Positions 8,425-17,454 are shown, counted from the first letter of the stretch. The stretch: 64,000 nucleotides of DNA from QHXW01 sp035297145 (GCA_035297145.1 DATGZN010000105.1:1-64000), one strand, 5' to 3'. Made by a program: numbers and translations. The notes: generated by a model from the sequence alone, not told the origin.

Positions 8425-9133
8425 CCTGCTCAAGCTTGCGATAGAAGCGCAGGGCGGCTTAAACGCCTGGAACAAGCTGGAGAGTCTGCAGGCGAATGTC
8501 TCGATCGGGGGAGCACTCTGGGACCAGAAACAACTCTCCGGCCTTTTCAAAAACGTTCGCGTCGAGCTGAAACTCCGTCACCAACATGTCGTGACGCACC
8601 TCGTTGACCTTGCCGAGCGGATCGTATTCACCCCGAATCAAATATCACTGGAGACCGAGTCGGGAAGTTTCCTCGACACGCGCATCGACCCGCGGTCAGC
8701 CGTCGCCGGGCAGTCCGCCGATTCCAAATGGGACAAATTGCATGCCGGGTATTTCTGCAGCTACGCGCTCTGGGGTTACCTCACAACGCCGTTCCTCTAC
8801 ACCTACCCCGGCTTCCAGGTCCAGGAGATTGAACCCTGGCATGAGGATGGAGAGCGTTGGCGGGCGCTGCAAGTCAGTTTCCCTGGCGAGTACGCCGCGC
8901 ATACGCGCACGCAATATTCCTACTTCGGTGAGGATGGCCTTCTTAGAAGGCATCTCTACACCGTCGATGTTTTAGGCGGGGCTCAAGGCGCAAATTACGC
9001 CTCCGAGTATCGCGCCGTGGGCGGCGTGATGCTCGCTACTCGCCGGCGGGTTGTTGCCTACGACACTGCTCGCCAAAAAGTGCCCGAGCCCGTACTCATT
9101 TCCATTGATCTCACCGAGATCCATTTCGAATGA
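8417..9133 (+). CDS. Conserved protein of unknown function
   Basis: I place the start at TTG 8417 because GGAGAGAACAA precedes it and the sequence from LDSLLKLAIEAQGGLNAWNKL onward looks like folded protein. The longer open frame from 8270 runs through the SnoaL gene in another frame. The 238-residue product has no signal peptide or membrane segment. It contains many short polar strands (VELKLRHQHVVTHL, TQYSYFGEDGLLRRH), somewhat like beta-rich lipid-binding proteins, but I do not recognise a family. Its TGA overlaps the ATG of the flavin oxidoreductase gene (ATGA), so it belongs to that operon. Confidence 0.75.
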   Translation: MDSLLKLAIEAQGGLNAWNKLESLQANVSIGGALWDQKQLSGLFKNVRVELKLRHQHVVTHLVDLAERIVFTPNQISLETESGSFLDTRIDPRSAVAGQSADSKWDKLHAGYFCSYALWGYLTTPFLYTYPGFQVQEIEPWHEDGERWRALQVSFPGEYAAHTRTQYSYFGEDGLLRRHLYTVDVLGGAQGANYASEYRAVGGVMLATRRRVVAYDTARQKVPEPVLISIDLTEIHFE

Positions 9134-10290
9134 CCCGGACCGGCTCGAACAACTCGTCAAAAGCCCTCCTTGCGCCTTACACGCTGGGCGATTTGAAACT
9201 CAAGAACCGCATCGTGATGGCTCCGCTCACGCGCACCCGAGCCGAGAACGAAGGGAAAGTGCCGAATGAACTGATGGCTGAATATTACGCTCAACGTGCC
9301 GGCGCCGGGCTGATCATCACCGAAGGCACCTTCGTAAGCGAGCAGGGACAAGGTTGGTACGGAGCCCCCGGAGTCTACAGCGAAGAACAGCGGGCCGGAT
9401 GGAAGTGTGTTACGGATGCCGTTCATGGCGCAGGCGGGCTGATCTTCGTCCAGCTCTGGCATCAGGGCTCCGTGTCGCATCGGTCCCTCTATGCCGACGG
9501 GCGGCTACCTCTTGGACCGTCCGCCGTCAATCCCGAACAACTGATTCACGTCAAGGGCGGCAGGATCATGAGCGAAACCCCGCGCGAAATGGCACTTCAC
9601 GAGATCAAGCAGGCCGTGAAGGACTTCAGACATGCTTCCCAAGTCGCCCGAGACGCAGGTTTTGACGGCGTCCAGATTCAGGGCGGATATGTCTACCTTT
9701 TCCAGCAGTTCCTGCATGAAGTCACCAACCGGCGAACCGACCAATACGGCGGACTGGTAGAGAACCGCGCTCGCATCCTTTTCGAAGCACTGGAGGCGGT
9801 CCTAGAGGTCTGGCCGAGCGGCCGGGTCGGCGTAAAGGCTGGGCCGATGATGAGCGAGATCGGTGCCTTCCGGGCTACAGACGAAACGCTCCGGACCAGC
9901 GAATATGTGTACCGGAAAATAGCTGCCTACAAGCTATCGCACGTGCTTCTGATGCGCCAGATGGCAGACCTTACCGGCTCGCCAATTGAGCATATGAGCG
10001 GAGATGCCGTCGTACATCACTTCCGTCGGCTTTACACCGGAACGCTCATCCTGAACGCCGGGATCAACGCCATACATGGCGCCCGCCTGATCGCTGAAGA
10101 AGCCGGTGATCTGGTCGCCTTTGGTCGAGAGCATATCGCAAATCCGGATCTTGCCGAACGCATACGCCTTGACGCACCTCTCAATGAACCGCGGCCGGAA
10201 TATTTTTACGGCTCGTCCGCAACCGGTTATACGGACTATCCGGCACTCACGCAGAGCGAGCTGGTTCAGGAGAAAAGCCATGCCGAGTAG
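9130..10290 (+). CDS. Old Yellow Enzyme-family flavin oxidoreductase, atypical active site
   Basis: A 386-residue TIM-barrel flavoprotein of the alkene reductase (OYE / NemA) type. It has MAPLTRTRA near the N terminus, FVQLWHQG-VSH for flavin and substrate loops, and TNRRTDQYGG-VENRAR typical of the family. In ordinary members GFDGVEIHGANGYL supplies the His and Asn that hydrogen-bond the substrate carbonyl or nitro group. Here the stretch reads GFDGVQIQGGYVYL, so both are replaced (Gln184, Tyr187). The protein may reduce a different substrate or have lost activity. ATG 9130 overlaps the preceding stop; it in turn overlaps the DinB gene. Confidence 0.88.
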   Translation: MTRTGSNNSSKALLAPYTLGDLKLKNRIVMAPLTRTRAENEGKVPNELMAEYYAQRAGAGLIITEGTFVSEQGQGWYGAPGVYSEEQRAGWKCVTDAVHGAGGLIFVQLWHQGSVSHRSLYADGRLPLGPSAVNPEQLIHVKGGRIMSETPREMALHEIKQAVKDFRHASQVARDAGFDGVQIQGGYVYLFQQFLHEVTNRRTDQYGGLVENRARILFEALEAVLEVWPSGRVGVKAGPMMSEIGAFRATDETLRTSEYVYRKIAAYKLSHVLLMRQMADLTGSPIEHMSGDAVVHHFRRLYTGTLILNAGINAIHGARLIAEEAGDLVAFGREHIANPDLAERIRLDAPLNEPRPEYFYGSSATGYTDYPALTQSELVQEKSHAE

Positions 10291-10777
10291 CGCCGCTTCC
10301 GGTTCCCTGGAGTTCTACAAGACGCGTTTCGACATTGAAAACGCTCTGACCAGGAACGTCCTGAAAGTACTCCCGCCCGACAAACTCGACTATCGGCCGC
10401 ATGAGCGGTCTCCTTCCACCGGGCAAATTGCCTGGACCATCCTGCGAGGACTCTTCATCCGCATCGATATGGCCTCGCGGGGCGCGAGCGACGTGCTGCT
10501 TGAGTCTCATCCAGGCTTCCAAGAAATACTTGATCGTTTCGAGGATGCCTCGCGTCGCCATGCTGGGCAACTGGAGACGTGGCCGGAAGCAGCCTGGGAG
10601 AAAATCGGCCAGTTGCGCTCCGGCGGCCATGTCGCCCTGGAGCGGCCTGCTGGTGACATCGTATGGCTGTTCCACTTCGACGAGATCCATCATCGCGGCC
10701 AGCTTTCCACCTATCTGCGACCGATGGGCGCCAAGGTCCCATCGATTTATGGAGCGTCGGGCGACTCAGTACCTTAA
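10280..10777 (+). CDS. DinB-family protein
   Basis: A 165-residue four-helix DinB/YfiT-like protein. The second metal-site segment FDEIHHRGQLSTYLR is clear. The first His usually found after LAW in the second helix is replaced (QIAWTILR), so metal binding may be altered. ATG 10280 has AGGAG upstream and lies within the last codons of the OYE gene. Bacterial DinB-fold proteins include thiol-dependent transferases and damage-induced proteins of unknown role; placement in a detoxification operon suggests a thiol-transferase role, which is inference. Confidence 0.82.
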   Translation: MPSSAASGSLEFYKTRFDIENALTRNVLKVLPPDKLDYRPHERSPSTGQIAWTILRGLFIRIDMASRGASDVLLESHPGFQEILDRFEDASRRHAGQLETWPEAAWEKIGQLRSGGHVALERPAGDIVWLFHFDEIHHRGQLSTYLRPMGAKVPSIYGASGDSVP

Positions 10778-10806
10778 ATGACCACGAGCTGAAAGGAAAG
10801 AATGAT

Positions 10807-11268
10807 ATGCCGATGATCGATGTTTACGCCGACAGCACTCTGTTCCCGAAGGAATCCCGCAAGGCGCTTGGGCTGGATCTGACGAAAGCCCGTGCTCCGC
10901 GCCGAGGGAGTAGTCCAGCCGGGGACGTTTCATCTTCGAAACACCGCGGCCTTTCTACACTTGACGGACGAAGGAACGATAACGACGGCGGCCGGCGACG
11001 ACCTGCGCAACGTTCGCGTTCAGATCATCACCCCACCTAACGCACTAAGCCGCCCAGGTCAAAATTCAACTGGTGCGGGAGATTTCCGTGATCATCGCAA
11101 AGCACGCCGGAGACCCATCGCAGGCCGAACGAACCTGGGTGGTGCTGACTGAAGCCGCCGAAGGGGGATGGGGCATCGCGGGGAATGCCTACGGCCAGAG
11201 CGAGTTTATCGCTTTGGCAAAGAAAGCAGCCGAGGCCTCCGCGGCAAATACGGCCCCGAATCCATGAG
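10807..11268 (+). pseudogene. Tautomerase-superfamily protein, two frameshifts
   Basis: Three successive frames together encode one tautomerase-like protein: MPMIDVYADSTLFPKESR (from ATG 10807), then LRAEGVVQPGTFHLRNTAAF to about 11045, then QLVREISVIIAKHAGDPSQ to the stop at 11268. The first shift is an extra C near 10888-10891 (GCCCGTGCTC), the second lies at about 11040-11058. Pro2 follows a second start-like Met, as expected for tautomerases that use an N-terminal proline. AAAGGAAAGAATGAT precedes the start. Fifth gene of the plus-strand operon. Two separate shifts make simple miscalling less likely. Confidence 0.72.
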
Positions 11269-11319
11269 ATCATCAGCCTGAGCGTGAACAGAGTCGAAAA
11301 GGGTTTAGAGGAATTGAAT

Positions 11320-11811
11320 ATGCAAACTCGCCAAGTAAGCGTGCAACGCTGGACCATCATCTCCCACAAGCCGTTTGACGCCGTTGTAGCCGCGGTGGAA
11401 GCGGCAATCGGTAGGCCGAATATGAGCGAATTCGCCGCAAGAACGGCCGCCGCAACGACATACCAGGACCTGCAGACGGTCGTTAATGAAAGCATCAGCG
11501 ACATCGGTCTCATGGAGTTCATGCGGCTCGATCACGGCGGGGTTCTCGCGAAAGCTGGAGTAGAAGGCGGCCCGAAGATGATCCGCCTGATTATGGGCAA
11601 TCCGCTCATCATGCAATCAATGGCGAGGCTTGTTCCGGACGCCGGCTCCTATGCCCCCGTAACGGTGCTGATTGATCAGCGGGCGGACGGCATATATCTC
11701 AGCTACGACGAGATGGCCGGTTTCCTGAGTCCTTACGGAAATGCAGAAGCTCTAATAATCGCGCGGGATCTTGATACGAAGATAAAAAAGCTGCTTGAAA
11801 GCGCAAGTTAG
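11320..11811 (+). CDS. DUF302 domain protein
   Basis: The start ATG 11320 follows AGAGGAATTGAAT. The 163-residue product matches the DUF302 layout: an N-terminal strand (RWTIISHKPFDAVVAAVEAAIGRP), a central EFMRLDHGGVLAKA segment, and a later VTVLIDQRADGIYLSYDEMAGFL with the conserved PYG. DUF302 proteins are small and cytoplasmic or periplasmic, with unknown biochemical role. There is no signal peptide here. It is the last intact gene before a decayed patch. Confidence 0.82.
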   Translation: MQTRQVSVQRWTIISHKPFDAVVAAVEAAIGRPNMSEFAARTAAATTYQDLQTVVNESISDIGLMEFMRLDHGGVLAKAGVEGGPKMIRLIMGNPLIMQSMARLVPDAGSYAPVTVLIDQRADGIYLSYDEMAGFLSPYGNAEALIIARDLDTKIKKLLESAS

Positions 11812-11884
11812 CATTGCCTGGTTGCGCGGTCCTAAATAACGGTGATCGGCCGATTTGGGATCCCAACGAGAGGAACAATCACAC

Positions 11885-12163
11885 ATGGCCGAGAAATACG
11901 AAACGTGAGAATACGAGGCGATACCCACACAGCCTGAGACACATGAAAGCCCTGCGAAACGTGTGGAGCGCCACACCCGGATTCGATCTCGCGCCTTCGA
12001 GCTCTACCTTGAACGTGGCCAGGAAACAGGCCATGAGCTCGATGACTGGCTGCGCGCCGAACAGGAGATCGACGGACGCTCGGCTGACGGCTCTTCGATC
12101 AAGACTTCGCTCGGAGAAGCACCCCAAAAGATCAACATCGGCGCGTTGTCCTTGAATATTTAG
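11885..12163 (+). pseudogene. DUF2934 protein with in-frame TGA
   Basis: ATG 11885 (after GAGAGGAACAATCACAC) starts MAEKYET and is stopped by TGA 11906-11908. The same frame continues as EYEAIPTQPE and into RIRSRAFELYLERGQETGHELDDWLRAE, the DUF2934 signature. A single C-to-T change (CGA to TGA) would explain the stop. The frame then runs directly into the remains of an alpha/beta-hydrolase, so the original boundary between the two genes is lost. A shorter product from GTG 11963 is possible. Confidence 0.65.
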
Positions 12164-12918
12164 CAAAGCGGTGCCGGCGAACCTGTGTTGCTGTTCCTAC
12201 ATTATTGGGGCGGTTCGGCCCGCACCTGGGCGCGCGTGATCGCTCCGCTTTGCTCCAGATTTCACTGCATTGCCTACGACCAACGCGGCTGGGGGTAGTC
12301 GGATGCTCCGGGGGATGGCTTGCACTCTCCGATCCAGCGGGTGACGCCGCAGCGTTGATTCGCACGTTAGATCTGAAGCGCTACGTTCTCGTGGGCCATT
12401 CGATGGGAGGCAAGGCAGCCCAGTTCCTGGCGGCGCAACGGCCGAAAGGATTGGAAGCTCTCATCTTAGTGGCACCCGCATCTCCGTAACCTCAACACAT
12501 TTCCGAAGCGGCGCGACAAGCTCAGTTGCACGCCTACGACAACCGGGAAACGGTGCTGGAGACAATTGCGTTTCTTACGGCTCGCCCGCCCGATGAAGCC
12601 ACAGTGGAACAGATCGTCGAAGACAGCCTTGGGGGCTCCGCTGCAGCAAAACAAGCATGGCCTACTTCGACCGCCTATGAGGACATCTCCGAGCGGGTTG
12701 CCGAAATCGACGTCCCCACGTTGATCCCAGCAGGCGACCAAGACCGCCAGGACCCGCTCCATCAGCAACAGTCCGAGGTGCTACCACGGATTCCAGGAGC
12801 CCTGCTGGAAGTGGTGCATGACAGCGGACATCTGTCACCGATTGACCAGCCCGGACACCTCGCAGACGCCATGGTTGCTTTCTTGTCCAAGAGCGCAGCT
12901 ATCGGAAACCGCAAATAG
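12128..12918 (+). pseudogene. Alpha/beta-hydrolase remnant with multiple lesions
   Basis: Pieces of one hydrolase are readable: INIGALSLNI, stop, QSGAGEPVLLFLHYWGG, YDQRGWG, stop, SDAPGDGL, shift, ALSDPAGDAAALIRTLDL, VGHSMGGKAAQ, VAPASP, stop, and then the cap and the VHDSGHLSPIDQPG histidine region. Lesions are TAG 12161-12163, TAG 12296-12298 (a Glu codon in relatives), a missing base near 12320 and TAA 12487-12489. Four separate lesions in one gene cannot reasonably be base-call errors, so this is a true pseudogene and shows that decay in this neighbourhood is real. Confidence 0.85.
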
Positions 12919-12986
12919 AGTCGGGATATTTCCCGCTAATTCCGGAGCACATATCCCGAAACAGCGAACGAGCAATGACTGACGCA

Positions 12987-13610
12987 CTATTTTCCATAGG
13001 CCTTGGCGACTTGACCCACAAGCACGGCCCAGCCCATGTCCATGGCTCCGTAGACCTCGCCGGCCTCCGGCCGCGCATTATCCTTGAGGATTTCCACCAT
13101 CAAGGTCGCGTAGTCCGAGAGAATGACGCCCGCCCGGAGCATGCGCAGCAGCCCCACTTGCCGCTTGGTCTCGCTGAACGTCCCCGAGGCATCGACGGCC
13201 ACGTAGGCGTCCAACCCTTTTCCTACGGCAGTTATAGCCGGAAATGCCGCGCAGACTTCGAGCGAGATGCCGGCAAAGATCAGCTTCTTGCGGCCAGTGG
13301 CCTCGATGGCGCTCGCCACGTGCGCGTCGTCGAAGGCGTTGACCGACGAGCGGTCGATGATCTCGATGCCCGGCAACGCTTCGACGAGTTCCGGAAACGT
13401 CGGACCCCACATGCTCTCGCGCGCCGTCGTGGTAACGACGATGGGTAGCTTCAGCGCATTCGCCGCTCTCGCCAGGGCCACAACGTTGTGTTTCAGCTCA
13501 CCTGTCGAATAGTCGCGGACGCCTGTCATCAGGCCCACCTGATGATCCACGAGGACGAGCGCAGCATTCTCGGAAGTGAGGGGCTCGTAGGGGCGGATTT
13601 GATTCGTCAT
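12987..13610 (-). CDS. Isochorismatase-family (YcaC-like) hydrolase
   Basis: A 207-residue cysteine hydrolase of the isochorismatase superfamily, close in layout to YcaC: ALVLVDHQVGLM (Asp22), then TTTARESMWGP, GRKKLIFAGISLEVCAAF (Cys121 as nucleophile) and DASGTFSETKRQ. Such enzymes hydrolyse small amides or enol ethers; substrate unknown. It is transcribed away from a TetR gene that starts 155 bases upstream, an arrangement typical of a repressor controlling its divergent neighbour. Confidence 0.88.
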   Translation of the reverse strand: MTNQIRPYEPLTSENAALVLVDHQVGLMTGVRDYSTGELKHNVVALARAANALKLPIVVTTTARESMWGPTFPELVEALPGIEIIDRSSVNAFDDAHVASAIEATGRKKLIFAGISLEVCAAFPAITAVGKGLDAYVAVDASGTFSETKRQVGLLRMLRAGVILSDYATLMVEILKDNARPEAGEVYGAMDMGWAVLVGQVAKAYGK

Positions 13611-13685
13611 TGGATTCTCCTTTTTGAGGTGAAACTGCCTTCAGGACCGTAGCTATAGCTAGGCTGGTGGCATTTGTATTTCCTT

Positions 13686-13751
13686 TACGTTCCGTTTTCA
13701 TAATAGAATGGAGGAGCTACGATGTCAATTGACTTTACGCTACGTTCCGTT
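13686..13751. promoter_or_regulatory. Direct repeat TACGTTCCGTT, candidate TetR operator
   Basis: The 11-mer TACGTTCCGTT occurs exactly at 13686-13696 and 13741-13751, both between the divergent isochorismatase and TetR genes. Exact repeats in a divergent control region next to a TetR gene are a reasonable operator candidate, although TetR sites are usually inverted rather than direct. Confidence 0.35.
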
Positions 13752-13764
13752 AAAACTTGAAAGC

Positions 13765-14379
13765 ATGAAGAAAGAAGCTCTTCCTGCTGTGCGCAAAGGC
13801 CGGCCTCCGAGCGAAATGGCGGCGTCGCATGCCGTCATCATGGATGCGGTCTACGCCCTGCTTCAGGAAAAGTCGGTGCGCGACCTGACCATTGAAGCGG
13901 TGGCCAAACGGGCCGGGGTCGGCAAACCCACCCTCTACAAATGGTGGCCGACCAAAGCGACTTTGGTGTTGGCGATGCTAGTTGAGCGGATGGCCCCCAA
14001 ACTGGAGAAGCCGACCGCCCTCACCGCGGAACAGTCCCTGAGGTTTCGAGTACGGAGCTTGATCGACGCGTTCAACGGACCGTTCGGCAAGATCGTGGCC
14101 GCGCTGATCGCCGAGGGCCAGAGCGAACCGGCCGTTCTCCAGGAGTTCTTTGACCGATGGGTTAGTCCACGACGGAATGCTACGATTGCGGATCTGCAGC
14201 GCGGCAAGGATGCCGGGCAACTCCGATCGGAGACGGAACCTGAACTGCTGAACGATGCGATTTTTGGCGCGATTTACTACCGCATGTTATTGCGCTCCGG
14301 TCCATTGACCAGGCGGTTCGGCGAGGAATTGGTCGACCAAGTCATCCGCGGGCATCGCTCGGGAAGCCCCCGCAGTTGA
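13765..14379 (+). CDS. TetR/AcrR-family transcriptional regulator
   Basis: From ATG 13765 (MKKEALPAVRKGRPPS) the product is 204 residues, the usual TetR size. The helix-turn-helix is TIEAVAKRAGVGKPTLYKWWPTKATLVLAML, a very typical TetR recognition region, followed by an all-helical ligand domain of the TetR_C type (PRRNATIADLQRGKDAGQLR). An alternative GTG/ATG start at 13708 would add 19 residues without conserved sequence. It most likely represses the divergent YcaC-like hydrolase. Confidence 0.87.
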   Translation: MKKEALPAVRKGRPPSEMAASHAVIMDAVYALLQEKSVRDLTIEAVAKRAGVGKPTLYKWWPTKATLVLAMLVERMAPKLEKPTALTAEQSLRFRVRSLIDAFNGPFGKIVAALIAEGQSEPAVLQEFFDRWVSPRRNATIADLQRGKDAGQLRSETEPELLNDAIFGAIYYRMLLRSGPLTRRFGEELVDQVIRGHRSGSPRS

Positions 14380-14412
14380 TGGACCCTGGCCCGACGCGAA
14401 TTGCGCAACCTC

Positions 14413-15318
14413 TCACCCCCAAGGGCCGCCCGGCTTCCAGAGAGCTTTGAATGGGTTCCCCGCGGCTATCGCTGAAAGCATCGGCAGAGCGAATTGTCTG
14501 ATTTCGGTGACGAGTCGCACCAGTTCGCCAGACTCTTCACTGAACCGGCTCCGGTGCACGAACGCGCGCCATTGGATAGCACGGGCGGGATCATCGCAGT
14601 ACGCCTGCGTAAGTCCAATCGGTTCGGCTTCAATAGTGGTTGCTCTGTGACGGAAGGTCGCGGAGACCGCCTTCACCAGACGCTCTCCCTCAAAAGGATA
14701 CATGCGGGAGAGGAGGGCGAGATCGTAGAAGTCTTTCATTCGGCTGTTGAGGAGACCGAGCGCCGTCAGCGCTTCCAGCTTCTCGGCAACGACCGTCTCT
14801 TTCGGATAGGCGCGGAGCACAGGCGCAGGGAAATCCAGCAAGCTTGGCTATTCTATGTCCGTGGGTTCCGGAGTAATGACATCGCCGAAGCCGATATCGA
14901 GTTGCATCGGAATTCGCGCTCCCGCGAGCGTTGCGTGGAATTGGACTCGGACACCCTCGTAATCCGCGTCTTCTTTGATCCGGCTGACCTCGATTGAAGT
15001 CCGATTGAACGCGATGCCATCGGGTTCAACCTCGACTCCGCATACTGTGGCGACCACATCTTTAATGTGATCGAGCTGATTGTTCACTCGTCCTTCGAGG
15101 TCGATGTCAATGGTAGGCCGGGATTGAGGTGCCCGCCAGGCGGTCAGCAACAAGGCTCCCTTCAAAACGAACCGATCCGAGTATGGCGATTTTGCGAGCC
15201 GATACAGGAAACGCTCCATCGCGAAGTACTGAAGCAGTTCCTGAAACGGGCGGCCTTGCGTGCGCGACTTGTTGAGCAGGCGTTGCCTGACGGAGGCGCC
15301 GATATCGCGTCCGCTCAC
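14413..15318 (-). pseudogene. abiEii: AbiEii toxin (nucleotidyltransferase) interrupted by an amber codon
   Basis: GTG 15318 overlaps the stop of abiEi (GTGA). The frame encodes FVLKGALLLTAW and TIDIDLEGRV, the nucleotidyltransferase core of AbiEii-type toxins, up to PEPTDIE, then TAG at 14848-14850. The same frame then goes on with PSLLDFPAPVLRAYPKETVVAEKLEAL and the helical C-terminal half to 14413. Relatives usually have an aromatic residue at the stop position (IEYP), so a single TAT/TAC-to-TAG change is enough. The truncated 156-residue product lacks the conserved EKLEAL / KDFYDL part and is probably inactive unless the codon is suppressed. Confidence 0.8.
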
Positions 15319-15929
15319 AGTACAGCCTCAAGGTACGGTCGCATGACTTTCTGGACGCGATTGATTTGGGCGAATTTTGCCAGACCTGCCCTGTTCGGCT
15401 TTCGTGTGCGTTCGCGGTAAGCGCGCAGCGCCTCGATGGCAATGTCCAGGCCAATCTTGTTCCGGTACTTGAAGCAGTCGGCGATCGTTTTTTCCGGAGA
15501 ATAGATCTTCATAGGAACATCGTCAACCGTGATCACATCGACGCCGGCGCGAAAAGAAAACTCCGGATACCAGAAGACCCGGAGAGGGACACTATCGATC
15601 TTCGGAACCTGCGCGTGACTGGGCAGCGCGATGTCGACAGCGTGTGGAACCTGGGTGGTTAGACCGTGGTATGCCAGCGCTGAAACAAGGCAAACGACGG
15701 CCCGTGGAATCCGGATCGCGATTGGCACCAGGTCCGGACTGGAGAGCGGTGGTGCGGTGGAGAGTCTGTAGAGTCCGCGCCCGACCTGTTCTATGTCGCC
15801 AGCATCGCGGAGAGTGTACAGGGTACGCGGGTGAATCCCAAGGCGCATCGCCTTCGAGGTTCGAAGCATGCCTCCGTGTTTGGAGAATACTTGCCGGGCT
15901 TTTGCGAGTGCTGTGTCGGCTGCGGCCAT
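15315..15929 (-). CDS. abiEi: AbiEi-type antitoxin
   Basis: A 204-residue AbiEi-family antitoxin starting MAAADTALAKARQVFSKHGG. The N-terminal winged helix (GGMLRTSKAMRLGIHPRTLYTLRDAGDIEQVGRGLYRL) and the following ALAYHGLTTQVPHAVDIALP and PEKTIADCFKYRNKIGLDIAIEAL segments are family hallmarks. I use ATG 15929 because the longer frame to 16067 adds non-conserved residues. It is intact although its partner toxin carries a stop, which is the order expected for safe toxin loss. AbiEi proteins repress their own operon. Confidence 0.87.
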   Translation of the reverse strand: MAAADTALAKARQVFSKHGGMLRTSKAMRLGIHPRTLYTLRDAGDIEQVGRGLYRLSTAPPLSSPDLVPIAIRIPRAVVCLVSALAYHGLTTQVPHAVDIALPSHAQVPKIDSVPLRVFWYPEFSFRAGVDVITVDDVPMKIYSPEKTIADCFKYRNKIGLDIAIEALRAYRERTRKPNRAGLAKFAQINRVQKVMRPYLEAVL

Positions 15930-15942
15930 GGATAGGACCTGC

Positions 15943-15962
15943 GGATAGTGTACATGATATCC
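15943..15962. promoter_or_regulatory. Inverted repeat upstream of abiE, candidate autoregulatory operator
   Basis: GGATA and TATCC flank the partly palindromic GTGTACATGA, 14-33 bases upstream of the abiEi start. AbiEi antitoxins are known to bind inverted repeats in their own promoter; that this is the site is inference. Confidence 0.35.
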
Positions 15963-16674
15963 GAGTATTTTATCCAGTGGCTTTTCGACGCGGCTGTGCC
16001 GAGATCCGCAGTTCATCACGGAAGTTCTGCACCAGGCGGTTGCGCCAAGCGGTGCCGAGAACACCAAAACAACCCACCCAACTGCCCACCTACGAGTGTA
16101 CTTTTGGTACTTAAATTGAAGTTTTACACGAAAAGATTTGCTTTGTACTCTGGGAAGGCCGCAAGCTTCGGGAACAGGCGGTCAATTGCGTGGTCTCAAC
16201 GGCGGGGAATCGTCGAAGTCTCCTGATGTCCTTTTTCAAAACAGGCGGCGCGGATTTCTTGCGCTTCGTCTTTTAGAATGAATAGAAGTACATCCGGCGT
16301 TAGAATCTTGGATTCTACCCACCTGCTTTCTTCTTCTATCAGTTCCTTTTGTTTGCTGTCTTTCATGCTGTCCGATTGGTGCCTGAATGCAGGAATGCCG
16401 AGTCGCACGCCGACCGATCAACTCCCAATCCCCAATGTGTCAGGATAAATTCGCACAACATTCACCACCCTTTCAATCAGACCCTTCACCCAAGGATCTG
16501 TGACTGCCAACTGGTCAAGCTGGACGTCATAGTTTGAGCCTCCCAGAATCAATAGCTTGCAAAGCTCCAGCCGCAACCTTTTAATAGCATCGGAGGGTGT
16601 AGGCCACGCCTGGTCAGTGCTAAGTGGACAGAATCGGCCGCAAATGCCTAAAAATCAAGTTCTTACAGGTAAAC

Positions 16675-16692
16675 GGAGGGTTTTGGAGGGTG
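16675..16692 (+). repeat. GGAGGGTTTTGGAGGGTG repeat, copy 1
   Basis: Itself made of two GGAGGGT units; a near-identical copy lies at 16870-16888, on the other side of the partial tRNA. The pair could be arm-type integrase binding sites of a former attachment site, which is inference. Confidence 0.5.
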
Positions 16693-16721
16693 CGCGAAAT
16701 CCTCGTAAGTGATTGAAAATA

Positions 16722-16766
<45 letters not shown>

Positions 16767-16869
16767 AATGGGCAATGTTTTGTTTTCAGTAACATAACTG
16801 CGCACGGCGTTGATTCAGGGTATGGAAAACGCCAATAAAACAAGGGTCCGTTTCGGCTGGTGTGCTAAT

Positions 16870-16888
16870 GGAGGGTTTTTGGAGGGTG
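16870..16888 (+). repeat. GGAGGGTTTTTGGAGGGTG repeat, copy 2
   Basis: Differs from the copy at 16675 by one extra T. The two copies are about 195 bases apart and flank the tRNA-Gly fragment. Confidence 0.5.
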
Positions 16889-17143
16889 TGGGGCTGGTGC
16901 CATTTCCCCACTATCGGCTTGGTGACCGCCATCGGCGGCACTTGTCAATATATTTCTAATGTGGAAACGTATTGACCGCGCCTCAATTGTACGGATACGA
17001 CCAAAACCACAGCAAAGCGCTACAAACCAAAACCACTGCAGACCATGGCAAGTGCCGAAGGTCAGCCACACGGCCTCCCTTGTCGCCTTTAGGAATTTTG
17101 AAGAACACAAAATGTTAGAGTGTTTCCAGGGGCACGTGACTGT

Positions 17144-17446
17144 ATGGAGATTACCGTAACCATCCCGGACGAACTCGCCCGTCAGATTATTCCTGAGGGC
17201 CTCGACCCGTCGCGCCAGGCGCTAGAAGATATCGCCGTCGAAGCGTACCGCGCACACCGTCTGACGGGATCGCAGCTCCGCCGTCTTCTCGGCATCCCCT
17301 CTCGCTACGAACTAGACGGATTTCTCAAGAAGCGCGGCGTATGGTTGGAGTACACAGTGGATGATTTCCGGCGCGAGGGTGAAATCACCGCGCCTTTGCT
17401 GGCACAACGAGGAAAGGAAGACGAGCAAGAACCGCGGAGCTGGTGA
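17144..17446 (+). CDS. UPF0175-family antitoxin-like protein
   Basis: A 100-residue UPF0175 protein starting MEITVTIPDELARQI. It contains the family pattern of an N-terminal strand, ALEDIAVEAYRAHRLTGSQLRRLLGI helix-turn-helix-like part, and the C-terminal FLKKRGVWLEYTVDDFRRE. UPF0175 genes commonly precede PIN-domain toxins, as here: the PIN gene starts eight bases after its stop. The protein probably binds and neutralises the toxin and represses the pair. Confidence 0.85.
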   Translation: MEITVTIPDELARQIIPEGLDPSRQALEDIAVEAYRAHRLTGSQLRRLLGIPSRYELDGFLKKRGVWLEYTVDDFRREGEITAPLLAQRGKEDEQEPRSW

Positions 17447-17454
17447 CGGGTTGA

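Noticed and set aside
16196..16408. 70-codon minus-strand frame
   Set aside because: Hydrophilic and possibly real from an internal ATG, but no domain, partner or good ribosome site; insufficient support for a gene call.
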